From assembly GCA_016710065.1 (NCBI GenBank), contig JADJLP010000014.1:1-64000 (forward strand): a DNA stretch of 64,000 nt, read 5' to 3'. Under the pieces are notes generated by a model. The model worked only from the letters and a program-made list of their open reading frames with translations, searched no databases and was not told where the DNA came from. Both the position numbers and the translations under genes were made by a program. The stretch is from Candidatus Ideonella esbjergensis (GTDB taxonomy: Bacteria > Pseudomonadota > Gammaproteobacteria > Burkholderiales > Burkholderiaceae_C). This document shows positions 27,460-34,930 of the stretch, piece after piece (the stretch's first letter is position 1; each line of letters begins with the position of its first letter).

Positions 27460-28445
27460 GAGCGGTCTCCCAGCGGTGCCCAGTCGTCGAACGCGGCTGG
27501 TGCCTCGGCCTGGGTGGCAGACGCCACGTCCGCGCCGTCGTCCAGTGCCAGCACATAGGCCAGGGTCTCTCCACCGGCCAGGCTGATCTCCAGCGTGCCG
27601 CCTTGGTGGTCGTGTGGCAATTCGACCAGCAGGCGATCGGCCTCGGCTTCGGCCAGGGCCAGCGGCTGCGAGTTCAGTTTCACTTGCGGCCACTGCTCGC
27701 CTTCGGCTAGGTTGGTGCCCATGACCGCGATCTGCCTGGTGCCGGGCTCCAGTCGCATCACCGGCAGCGGGATCCGCCCAGGCGGGCGGAAGATCGGCGG
27801 CGTCATGACGGGCGGGCGAGTCGAAGGCGGCGTCACCAACGGCGGGGGCTCGAAGAACGGCGGGCGCTGCGCCGGGGGGTGCAGCACGGGCGGGCGCACC
27901 ACCGGCGGGTTCTGCATTGGCGGCATCGGCACCGGTCGTGGCGGCTGGGGCGCCGGCGTGACGCCGCGCACCACCGGGGCACCACGATCCACGGCCTGGC
28001 GCAGCCTATCCATCGACACGTCGGTCAGCCGTGCGATGGTTTGCATGCCGGTCGAAGCCCGCAGGTTGTTGAGTTGGGCGAGGTTGCGCACCCCCATGCG
28101 TTCCAGGCGCTGCTGCTCTTCCGGCGACAGACCCAGATCGGTCAGCGGTGAGCTGCGGGTGGCCGCCATCGACACCGTGTTCTCCTCGATCATCGGCTTG
28201 GTGATCGTGGTGAAGCCGAAGTTGACCGTGCTCGCGCCCGACTCGTTCGGGCCCGCCGGACGGAAGCGCACATTGCCTTGGGGGTCGAGATCGACAAACA
28301 CCTTCAGCTCCAGTTGCAGGTCTTTGAGGGCATAGGTGAGAGGCCGGTTGACCGCTTTGACGCGCAGCGCGTCCTGCACGCGATCAAGCTGCGTGGTGAT
28401 CGCGTTGATGAAATCCTCGACCGGGAAGGCGCCTTCATTGACCAC
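27456..28445 (-). CDS. Protein with trypco2-like N-terminus, proline-rich middle and acidic-WAP tail
   Basis: A 329-residue protein. Residues 5-90 (VEDFINAITTQLDRV, then LQLELKVFVDLDPQGNVRFR and FTTITKPMIEEN) resemble the trypsin-co-occurring domain 2 pattern: a helix followed by three strands. Residues about 100-150 contain a helix-hairpin-like MGVRNLAQLNNLR. Residues 160-240 are an extreme Pro-rich segment built on PPxxxPP repeats. Residues 245-310 form an IPT/TIG-like strand set (RQIAVMGTNLAEGEQWPQV). The end reads FDDWAPLGDRS. The neighbouring gene is a subtilase, which fits the known linkage of trypco domains with proteases. The Pro-rich spacer suggests a scaffold or linker. Assignment of trypco2 is by eye. 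Confidence 0.6.
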   Translation of the reverse strand: MVNEGAFPVEDFINAITTQLDRVQDALRVKAVNRPLTYALKDLQLELKVFVDLDPQGNVRFRPAGPNESGASTVNFGFTTITKPMIEENTVSMAATRSSPLTDLGLSPEEQQRLERMGVRNLAQLNNLRASTGMQTIARLTDVSMDRLRQAVDRGAPVVRGVTPAPQPPRPVPMPPMQNPPVVRPPVLHPPAQRPPFFEPPPLVTPPSTRPPVMTPPIFRPPGRIPLPVMRLEPGTRQIAVMGTNLAEGEQWPQVKLNSQPLALAEAEADRLLVELPHDHQGGTLEISLAGGETLAYVLALDDGADVASATQAEAPAAFDDWAPLGDRS

Positions 28446-28683
28446 TGCCGTCCTCGTCGATCAAACTGAGGCACAGGCGCAAAGGGTGCACAGGCGGCAG
28501 GAAACCGGCCTGCCAGCGCGAATGCGGCGCGCTGCCCAGGATCGTGACCTGGCCGTGGTGCCAGGCTGCCGTGAGCTCCAGCGGCAACTCCAGAGACAAC
28601 TCGGTTACCGTGAGCCCGTACGAAGGCGCATCGGCCACCGAACCGACCAGCGCCAGCAAGGTGTCGGCGAGTGGGCGTGTCAT
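28435..28683 (-). CDS. Small operon protein of unknown function
   Basis: An 82-residue protein overlapping the next gene's start by 11 bases and beginning 3 bases after paralogue 5. The sequence alternates hydrophobic strands (LTVTELSLELPLELTAAW, QVTILGSAP) and looks like a small beta domain. The tight overlap on both sides is the best evidence that it is expressed. It may be a partner of the adjacent trypco2-like protein. Confidence 0.6.
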   Translation of the reverse strand: MTRPLADTLLALVGSVADAPSYGLTVTELSLELPLELTAAWHHGQVTILGSAPHSRWQAGFLPPVHPLRLCLSLIDEDGSGQ

Positions 28684-28686
28684 GGC

Positions 28687-29946
28687 TCAGGCCTCGGGCG
28701 CCCATGGGTCTTCTCCTCCCCAGCCCTGGGTTTCCACCGCGCGCGGCGGGGCCACTGTGGCGGGTGCGCGCGGCGGTGCGGCGGGCGCCGGCAGTGACGG
28801 TGCAGGTGGGGCGCCTGCTGCCGGTGCAGCTGGCGTGGTGCCTGGCGCGGCGGCGGGTGATGAGGGCACGCGCGCATTGCTGTTGATCAGCTGGATCGCC
28901 GCCGAGTCGGCAAAGCGCTCCAATGGGAAGGTCTCACTTCGGAACTTCACCTTCACCTGGCCGGTGAGGTCGGCCCGCACATTGATGTCGCTCTGCGCAT
29001 TGATGCTCGCGGTGTTGACCATCACCGCCTGCGCGCCAAAGGGGCTGCGCCCAGCGGTGCCGCTCATGTTGCCGGCGGTGGTCTTGGTCTGGTCGAAGCG
29101 CATCGCCATCGACTCGCTGGCATCGATGTGGAACTGCAGCTTGGCGGTGATCTCGCCATCGTCCACCACGATGCGGTTGATGCCCATCAGCACCATCGTG
29201 GACAGCGTGCGTTGCCGGGCTTCGGCCAGGTGGCGCCGTGTCTGCGGCACCACCACCTGTTCGATCGCGTCGTTGTCGATGTCGGTCGGGCTGGAGAAGC
29301 CCATGTCCTTGAAGAAGCTGGGCAGCTCGGCGTCCTGGCTCTGTTGGCGCATCTGCAGGCGCGGCGTACCACTGGTGGTGTCGCGCGAGAAGAGCTGGCC
29401 GTACTGCTCGCTCAGGTGGTCGCGCGCCATGCCGTCGCTGATGTTGTCCTGCATGAAGCGATCAACCGTGCCGGCCACGCTCTTGAGCATCTCGGCGTAG
29501 GCTTCCATCTGCTGGATGGACGCGTTGACGATGGCCTGGAAGGTGCCCTGGATCAGAGAGGCGACGAAGGACGGGAAGTCGATGGCGCTCAGCGTGGCAC
29601 GGGCCACCTCGCCGGCCCGATTGACGGCGCCGTTGCTGCCACCACCTGCAGTCGCCGCCGGCGTGGCGGGGGGCGAGCTGCCGGACGGCGGGGCAGGGCT
29701 GGGCCAACCTGGGCTGGGCGACGGCGCGGCACCCGGGCCGCCTGCGCGCAGGCTGGACAGGTCGGGTGCAAACGGGCGGGCCAGCGCGGCGCCCGGGTCG
29801 GCCTGCAGGTAGCCGGAGATCTTGCGCATGGACTGCGCCAGATCGCGCTGCGTGCCTGCGTCCAGCGCCCGGTAGGAAGGGCTGCCCAGCAGCAGCTCGT
29901 TGAGCTGCTGCACGCGCTGGACTTCGGGTGACGGCATCGGGTTCAT
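28687..29946 (-). CDS. Operon paralogue family member 5 (DUF2589-like, acidic-WAP tail)
   Basis: A 419-residue paralogue and the family copy nearest the promoter. Motifs: SPSYRALDAGTQRDLAQSM at the N-terminus, FPSFVASLIQGTFQAIV, IQQMEAYAEMLKSVAGTVDR, DNISDGMARDHLSEQY, LPSFFKDMGF, VVPQTRRHLAEARQRTL, VLMGINRIVVDDGEI and DLTGQVKVKFRSETFPLERF. The tail is an Ala/Pro linker ending in WGGEDPWAPEA, unlike the plain Pro/Ala ends of copies 1, 3 and 4. It is the most divergent copy (RSETFPLERF instead of KSDYFPMERF), so it may be the ancestral or specialised subunit. Confidence 0.75.
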   Translation of the reverse strand: MNPMPSPEVQRVQQLNELLLGSPSYRALDAGTQRDLAQSMRKISGYLQADPGAALARPFAPDLSSLRAGGPGAAPSPSPGWPSPAPPSGSSPPATPAATAGGGSNGAVNRAGEVARATLSAIDFPSFVASLIQGTFQAIVNASIQQMEAYAEMLKSVAGTVDRFMQDNISDGMARDHLSEQYGQLFSRDTTSGTPRLQMRQQSQDAELPSFFKDMGFSSPTDIDNDAIEQVVVPQTRRHLAEARQRTLSTMVLMGINRIVVDDGEITAKLQFHIDASESMAMRFDQTKTTAGNMSGTAGRSPFGAQAVMVNTASINAQSDINVRADLTGQVKVKFRSETFPLERFADSAAIQLINSNARVPSSPAAAPGTTPAAPAAGAPPAPSLPAPAAPPRAPATVAPPRAVETQGWGGEDPWAPEA

Positions 29947-29970
29947 CCTGCGGTCTCCACGGGTGCTGCT

Positions 29971-31863
29971 TCAGAGCGCGTAGCGCGTGTCGTCCAGCGC
30001 GCCCAGCACACGCGCCATGCGGGCCTGCCAGGGCTCGGTGGCGGCCCGGCGTTGCAGCGCAGCCAGCACAGCGGCCGCGCCTTGGGGCAGGGGCAAGGGC
30101 GAGGCGGTGCCCAGGGCGCGCAAGGCGGCCAGCAAGGACGCATGGGTCATCGGGCCCCACACGCCATCGGCCGGCACCCCGGCTTGGCTGCGCTGGAAGG
30201 CCTCCAGGCTGGCATGGCCCAAGGCCGCCAAGGCCTGCTGCCGCTGCGCCAGCGTCTGCACCGGGCTGATCGCCGCGAGCACCCAGTCGACGGCCCGCTT
30301 CACGCCCATCTGCAGGGCGCGGTCGAACAACACGCCCAGGCCACGTTGGGTGTCCAGGCCCAGCAGGCGCGCGAGCGGCAGCATGGGCGTGAGGAACTGT
30401 CCAACGAGCTGTTCGTTCTGGGCGCCGTTGAAAAGTTGCGGCTTGCCGGCGCCGAACAGGTCGGCACGGGCCGACTCCTTGAATAGCGCCAGCCATCCCG
30501 GTGACCACAGGTCTTCGCCGCCTACCGGCTGCACGCGTGGGCCGCGGCCATCGGGCGACTCGGCAGCGCCCGGGCCACTGCGGTTGGTGACCTCAAGCAA
30601 CGCCGCCGCCTGCGGCCCGAAGACCTGTTGGAACATCGCTGCATCGCGTTGCTGCATGAGACGCAGCAAGGCACCGAGGTCGCCGCGATCCTGACTGGCC
30701 AGGCCCATGCCGAAGGCCAGGCCCAGGTGGTAGCGCCCGCGCGCCGGGTGCTCGCCCAGTTGGCCGTTGAACTCCGCGTCGGCCAGCGTGGTGGCGTATC
30801 CATCGGGCGGGCCGGCCACGGCGAGCACGGCCTCCAGCAGGCGGCGTTGGGCAGGCACGTCCAGCGCCAAGGCGTCAGCGGCGTACCCCGAGGCGTGGTC
30901 TTCGTAGCCATCGGCATAGGCTGAGGCGGCATAGCCATCGTCGGCGTCCTCATCGTCTTGCAGCATTGCAGGCGCCGACGAACCACGCGGGTAGCTGCTT
31001 TCGGCAGCGGCCGACAGCTCGTCATAGTCGTAGGGCGGCTCGGCTGATGGCTCGCCCAGGCTGCCCGAGTTGAGGGCGCCGAAACCGTCGTCGTAGGCGG
31101 TGTCGTCGAAGCCCCAGGACGCACTGTTCGCCACGGCACCATCGGTTCCCTCGGCCGGCTCATCCTGCGAGCTGCCGTCGGACTGGCCATAGCCATAGGC
31201 GGCACCGTCCTCCTGCGCTTCGCCATACGGCGACTCGGCCTGGGTGGCCAAAGTCGGGTCTTCATCCCAGGGGTTCGCAGCGGCATAGGCCTCGCTCGCG
31301 CGGCCGTAGCCGTCTTCGCCTTCGCCGCGGTCGTCATCCACATCCTGAGCCGCCAAAGACTCACTCAGGCGCGGCGGCACGCGCTGCAGCAGGTGTGACG
31401 GAACGCCCAGCACCGCCGCCAGCGTGCGGCCGCTGAAGCCGGCGGCCAATTGCACGCGTGGTGCGTCGTGCAGCAGTTCGGCGAGCGTGTGTGACGGCGC
31501 AGCGCCACTGAGCTGCTGGTCGGCATAGGCCACCAGCGTGTAGAAGATCGATCGCCCCGGGGCGAAGCGCTTGAGCACGGCCGAGGGCACGGTGTAGACC
31601 GTGGTCTCGGCGCTGATCAGACCGCTGTCGGCTCGGCTCGAATAGAAGCTGCTGTCACGCTCGTGCGCGCGCGACGGGTCGAAATGCGCCGGTTGCGACG
31701 CGACGATCACCTCGTACCAGGGCAGCCCGCGGGTGTCGATGGTGAAGCCCAGCACTGGAAAGCGGTCATCGACCTCCTGCCGATTGGCGCGGATGCGAGG
31801 TCGATCGGTCGGCTCGGTTTGGTACGACTGCGCTCGCAAGGCCAGCATCGGCATGTGGTTCAT
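29971..31863 (-). CDS. Modular protein with chitosanase-like segment and peptidoglycan-binding motif
   Basis: A 630-residue protein starting at ATG 31863 (GAGGA eight bases before). Residues 1-190 are a conserved-looking beta domain (RANRQEVDDRFPVLGFTI, FYSSRADSG, YTVPSAVLKRF). Residues about 195-345 are acidic, Tyr/Asp/Glu/Ser-rich and presumably disordered. Residues about 420-530 resemble chitosanase/GH108-type lysozymes in layout (NEQLVGQFLTPMLPLARLLG, VLFDRALQMGVKRAV). The C-terminal LEAFQRSQAGVPADGVWGP matches a PG-binding-1 repeat. Catalytic acids are not clear, so the glycosidase-like part may be inactive or only wall-binding. No signal peptide. Confidence 0.65.
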   Translation of the reverse strand: MNHMPMLALRAQSYQTEPTDRPRIRANRQEVDDRFPVLGFTIDTRGLPWYEVIVASQPAHFDPSRAHERDSSFYSSRADSGLISAETTVYTVPSAVLKRFAPGRSIFYTLVAYADQQLSGAAPSHTLAELLHDAPRVQLAAGFSGRTLAAVLGVPSHLLQRVPPRLSESLAAQDVDDDRGEGEDGYGRASEAYAAANPWDEDPTLATQAESPYGEAQEDGAAYGYGQSDGSSQDEPAEGTDGAVANSASWGFDDTAYDDGFGALNSGSLGEPSAEPPYDYDELSAAAESSYPRGSSAPAMLQDDEDADDGYAASAYADGYEDHASGYAADALALDVPAQRRLLEAVLAVAGPPDGYATTLADAEFNGQLGEHPARGRYHLGLAFGMGLASQDRGDLGALLRLMQQRDAAMFQQVFGPQAAALLEVTNRSGPGAAESPDGRGPRVQPVGGEDLWSPGWLALFKESARADLFGAGKPQLFNGAQNEQLVGQFLTPMLPLARLLGLDTQRGLGVLFDRALQMGVKRAVDWVLAAISPVQTLAQRQQALAALGHASLEAFQRSQAGVPADGVWGPMTHASLLAALRALGTASPLPLPQGAAAVLAALQRRAATEPWQARMARVLGALDDTRYAL

Positions 31864-31895
31864 GGCGTGTTCCTCGGGTCTCGTGGCGGGGGTGT

Positions 31896-32156
31896 TCAGG
31901 CCGCAGGCCCATCGGCCGCGAGCTCGCGGCGGCGGTACATCACAGGGCCGGCCGCCAGGGCGATGCGGTCGACGAGGTGACGCCGCTCCAACAGCACCAG
32001 TGCCTGCTCCACGGTTTCGGTGGCCTCCTCCAGGCGGATGCGCGGCAACCACCACTGAAGAATCCCGTCCAGCGTGTCGCTAGCGCTCGGGCGCTTGGTC
32101 AGGTAGGCCAGGATTTCGCGCGCCACCGATTCAGTGGCAGTGGGTGGGCTGGCCAT
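31896..32156 (-). CDS. Small winged-helix-like protein, first gene of the operon
   Basis: An 86-residue protein. The frame is open further upstream, but ATG 32156 has GAGGA eight bases before it and follows the sigma-54 promoter at the right distance. The sequence VAREILAYLTKRPSASDTLDGILQWWL, then VEQALVLLERRHLVDRI and MYRRRELA, reads as helix-helix-helix-wing, as in small winged-helix DNA- or protein-binding modules. As the promoter-proximal gene it could be an autoregulator or the partner that controls the sigma-54 activator, which lacks its own sensor domain (inference). Confidence 0.7.
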   Translation of the reverse strand: MASPPTATESVAREILAYLTKRPSASDTLDGILQWWLPRIRLEEATETVEQALVLLERRHLVDRIALAAGPVMYRRRELAADGPAA

Positions 32157-32189
32157 GAGCAGAGTCCTCGACGTGCATGTGATCGGCTT

Positions 32190-32205
32190 TGCACGCCGCG
32201 TGCCA
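32190..32205 (-). promoter_or_regulatory. Sigma-54 (RpoN) promoter of the 22-kb operon
   Basis: On the minus strand the bases read TGGCACGCGGCGTGCA. The -24 block TGGCACG is perfect, the spacer is four bases, and the -12 block GTGCA differs from TTGCA at one position. The invariant GG and GC are 12 bases apart (first to first). Transcription would start near 32178, about 22 bases before the first start codon at 32156. An RpoN activator gene lies just upstream, which strongly supports the call. Confidence 0.85.
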
Positions 32206-32268
32206 CCCGACGAAAAATTCTCAAGCCATTGATTTGCCTTGCTTTTTCCAAAAACGTCGGCAGTCCGC

Positions 32269-32369
32269 CGGGTCAGTGCCGACCCGGCCGCGCCAGGGCC
32301 GATCCCGCCTGCGCTCGCGCGTAAAGCCATGTGAGTCACTGGCGGGTCGAATCTGACCCATCGATGGGT
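32269..32369. promoter_or_regulatory. Candidate upstream activator sites for the sigma-54 activator
   Basis: There are two dyads of the same design. 32269-32286 is CGGGTC-AGTGCC-GACCCG. 32343-32360 is CGGGTC-GAATCT-GACCCA. Both have GGGTC/GACCC arms and a six-base gap, and their centres are 74 bases apart, about seven helical turns. A perfect 14-base palindrome ACCCATCGATGGGT (32356-32369) overlaps the second. They lie about 65 and 140 bases beyond the -24 element, the normal distance for enhancer sites of RpoN activators. Confidence 0.65.
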
Positions 32370-32473
32370 TGCGCCCTGCCCACCCAACCCCTGGCGCGGG
32401 CATGCCGAGGCCGCCCAGGCACGCCAGCGGCACTGCAACTTAGGGGGGCGGTGTGGAGAGGGGGGCGAACGGA

Positions 32474-33451
32474 TCAGCGCGCAAGACTGCGGAAGCTCGC
32501 CGCGTCCAGCGCATAGCGCTTGAGCAGGCGGGCGAGGGCCCGCCTTTCCTTGCCGGCTTCGCGCGCGGCATGGGTGATGTTGCCGTGGTGCCGGCTCAGC
32601 AACTCGCGCAGGTAGCCACGGTCGAAGGCTTCCAGCGCTTGGGCGCGCGCGTCCCGGTACTGCAATGGCCTGTCATCGTCTGCGTGGGCTGTGAAGGCCT
32701 GGTCTTCCGGCAGCAATTCGAGATCGGCCGAATCACTCAGCAGCAGGGTTCTGCACACCCAATGTTCGAGCTCGCGCACATTGCCAGGCCAATCATGTTG
32801 GTGCAGCCAGGCGCGGGCCGAGCTCTGCAAACGGCCCGCACCCAGCTGATAGCGCTGGGCCACCGTGCGCATGAAATGCTCGGCCAGCAAATCAATGTCG
32901 CCCTCGCGCTCGCGAAGCGGGGGAATGCGCAGTGTGATCAACCGCAGCCGGAAAAGAAGATCGGCACGAAAACGGCCCTGGCGGACCAACTCCTCGAGAC
33001 ACTGGTTGCTGGCGGCCAGCATGCGCACATCGAACCCTTGTTCTCGCTCGCCACCGAGTGGCCGGTACACCGGGTCTTCGAGCAGGCGCAGCAACATCAC
33101 CTGGGCCTTGGCGGGCAGTGAATCGACTTCGTCCAAGAACAAGGTGCCACCCTGGGAGAGGCGAAGCAGGCCGGCGGAGTCTCCGACGGCGTGGGTGAAT
33201 GCACCGCGCTTGTGGCCGAAGAACTCGTTCTCGATCAAGGACTCGGGCAGTGCCCCGCAGTTCACTGGCACGAACGGCCCGTCCCGGCGCGGGCTCTGGT
33301 AGTGCAAGGCTCGCGCGACAAGCTCCTTGCCAGTGCCGGTCTCGCCTTCGATCAGCACCGGCACCTGGAATTGCGCCGCGCGCGCGACGCGCTGCTTCAG
33401 CGCCAACATCGAGCGCGATGCGCCTATCAGTTCACGGAAGGCCTCCCGCAT
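32474..33451 (-). CDS. Sigma-54-dependent activator without sensor domain (PspF-like layout)
   Basis: A 325-residue AAA+ enhancer-binding protein. Walker A is GETGTGKE (residues 36-43), the loop-1 motif is GAFTHA (83-88, consensus GAFTGA), Walker B is LFLDEV with D107/E108, and an arginine-finger-type FRADLLFRL and WPGNVRELEHWV sensor II are present. The C-terminal Fis-type helix-turn-helix is at about 285-318 (GNITHAAREAGKERRALARLL). There is no receiver, GAF or PAS domain; PspF has the same length and layout and is controlled by a partner protein. It lies upstream of, and in the same orientation as, the 15-gene operon, and its likely binding sites are in between. The His in GAFTHA is unusual. 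Confidence 0.92.
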   Translation of the reverse strand: MREAFRELIGASRSMLALKQRVARAAQFQVPVLIEGETGTGKELVARALHYQSPRRDGPFVPVNCGALPESLIENEFFGHKRGAFTHAVGDSAGLLRLSQGGTLFLDEVDSLPAKAQVMLLRLLEDPVYRPLGGEREQGFDVRMLAASNQCLEELVRQGRFRADLLFRLRLITLRIPPLREREGDIDLLAEHFMRTVAQRYQLGAGRLQSSARAWLHQHDWPGNVRELEHWVCRTLLLSDSADLELLPEDQAFTAHADDDRPLQYRDARAQALEAFDRGYLRELLSRHHGNITHAAREAGKERRALARLLKRYALDAASFRSLAR

Positions 33452-33784
33452 GCGACACCGCCCTAGCCCTTGTATTCGCCGAACTGCTGCGACGTTGGAA
33501 AAGCGGATGAAGCTATCGAACTATCGCGTAACAGTCAACATGAAGTCTAGGGGCAACCCTCAGCCTTGTGATTCGCCGGATCCAACTCAATTTCATATGA
33601 CCTGGGGGGCGCACGATTTTCCCGGCAATGCGGTTGCCGTTGATCGGTGCCTCGCACCTGCCCCGGGCTCTCGAGAGCCCGGAGTGCCTGGTGCTCGCTC
33701 CTTGCAACGCGCAGGCGGCGGCTCATCCGCCATGGCCGTCGCACATCGCCCACTGGGGCTGGCCTTTGCACCGCCTTTGGTCAA
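33452..33784. other. Spacer, nothing recognised
   Basis: 333 bases upstream of the activator gene and downstream of a small membrane-protein gene. No credible open frame. The activator's promoter should lie in 33460-33600; that part is AT-richer (TATCGAACTATCGCGTAACA), but I cannot define hexamers with confidence. Confidence 0.35.
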
Positions 33785-34030
33785 CTAGCCTGTGTCGTCA
33801 GCGTGCGGCCGCAGTGGTGTCGCGGCTGGCTGAGTCTCCTGACCACCCAGCCACTTCCATGTAAGCACCGAGAGGGTCACCGGCAAGAAGGTCAGCAGTG
33901 CCATCAGCGGCAGGCCGACCCACCAGGGAACCTGTCCGCGTTCAAGTTCCGACCAGGCCAACAAGCCCAGCACCGCAGCCCAAATCCACAGCAACACCAG
34001 CTTACCCCAATGCCAGTTGCGCACCGCCAT
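33785..34030 (-). CDS. Small two-helix membrane protein
   Basis: An 81-residue protein with two membrane segments (about residues 9-25, LVLLWIWAAVLGLLAW, and 38-58, VGLPLMALLTFLPVTLSVLTW) and a hydrophilic tail. ATG 34030 has an AGGTG site six bases upstream; an in-frame GTG at 34039 is the alternative. It lies right after the stop of the secreted protein gene (34040), so the two are probably co-transcribed. Function unknown. Confidence 0.6.
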   Translation of the reverse strand: MAVRNWHWGKLVLLWIWAAVLGLLAWSELERGQVPWWVGLPLMALLTFLPVTLSVLTWKWLGGQETQPAATPLRPHADDTG

Positions 34031-34039
34031 CGTCAGCAC

Positions 34040-34777
34040 CTAGAACTTCTTTTCCACCTCAAAGAATGGCGACTTGATCCGCATAGTCACGCCCTTGGGT
34101 GCGGCCACAAAGGCTTGGCGCATGCCCTCGTAGGCTTGCTCAAGCGCGCGCCACCATTCTTCGCCGCCGACCTGCCGCTTCGCCAACTTGTTCAGGACCA
34201 GTTGGTCAGAAAGTTTTCCTATGACGCCAGTCATCTCATCGGCCTGCATGCCATCCAATGACACCACGGACACAGCAGCAGAGGCTTCAGGAAAGCCTTG
34301 CGGATACTGTGTCGGCAGGCCCGCGCCGGGATACTCGGTGGTGATTACCAAATAGGGGCTTCGACTTGGCGCCAGGCCCAGGCTGGCGCAGAAGGCGGCG
34401 CTTCGATCAGTGTCCACGCGGAACGACAGCGCTCCATCATTCGAGCCGCGCAACCATACAGCAAGGTGCTCTATTCCGATCACCGAACCGAAGGCCTGGA
34501 ACACCTCATAGAGCGAGCGCAGTCGCGCCTCGTTGTCAGCCTTCAGCCAAGCTGGGTTGCACACCAAGAACAACGACCAACTTCGGTATGGCATGCCCTG
34601 CTTGGCTTGCCGGGGTATCGGTTCGTCAGCACCGGTGAAAAGCTCGATCAGCGCGTTGGCGCCGACAGGCCGGCTGACCGGTGCCAGCATCGCAAACGCC
34701 AACACCGCCGCCAGCCACACCCGGGTGGCCCGCCGCAGTCTCGGTGCCTTCGCCCTGCACGGATGAATCTGCATCAT
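34040..34777 (-). CDS. Secreted protein of unknown function
   Basis: A 245-residue protein with an N-terminal signal sequence: basic RLRRATR, hydrophobic VWLAAVLAFAMLAPV and a likely AxA cleavage near VGANA. GGAGG precedes the double ATG at 34777/34774. The mature part has mixed alpha/beta character: SLFLVCNPAWLKADNEARLRSLYEVFQAFG, then HLAVWLRG, and an Asp/Arg-rich RVDTDRSAAFCASLGL that could form a thioredoxin-like or other alpha/beta fold. There is no clear motif. It is co-oriented with the small membrane protein downstream. Confidence 0.6.
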   Translation of the reverse strand: MMQIHPCRAKAPRLRRATRVWLAAVLAFAMLAPVSRPVGANALIELFTGADEPIPRQAKQGMPYRSWSLFLVCNPAWLKADNEARLRSLYEVFQAFGSVIGIEHLAVWLRGSNDGALSFRVDTDRSAAFCASLGLAPSRSPYLVITTEYPGAGLPTQYPQGFPEASAAVSVVSLDGMQADEMTGVIGKLSDQLVLNKLAKRQVGGEEWWRALEQAYEGMRQAFVAAPKGVTMRIKSPFFEVEKKF

Positions 34778-34930
34778 TCCGCCTCCCGTTCCTCTGCGAT
34801 TTGGCCAGTATTGCGTTTCCGATGACCTGTCGCAATGTGCGCCGGACTGCAAACTGGGGGGCGCCGTTGGTGAAAGCTGGCGCGGCTCAGGGCCGGGTTC
34901 GGAGGGCGAGGGTTGGCGTCAGCACTCGCG

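Noticed and set aside
10244..32205. Phage tail, extracellular contractile injection system or type VI secretion cluster
   Set aside because: No sheath, tube, baseplate, spike, AAA+ ClpV-like or membrane-complex protein is recognisable among the 15 genes, although amidases and DUF-type proteins can occur in such clusters.
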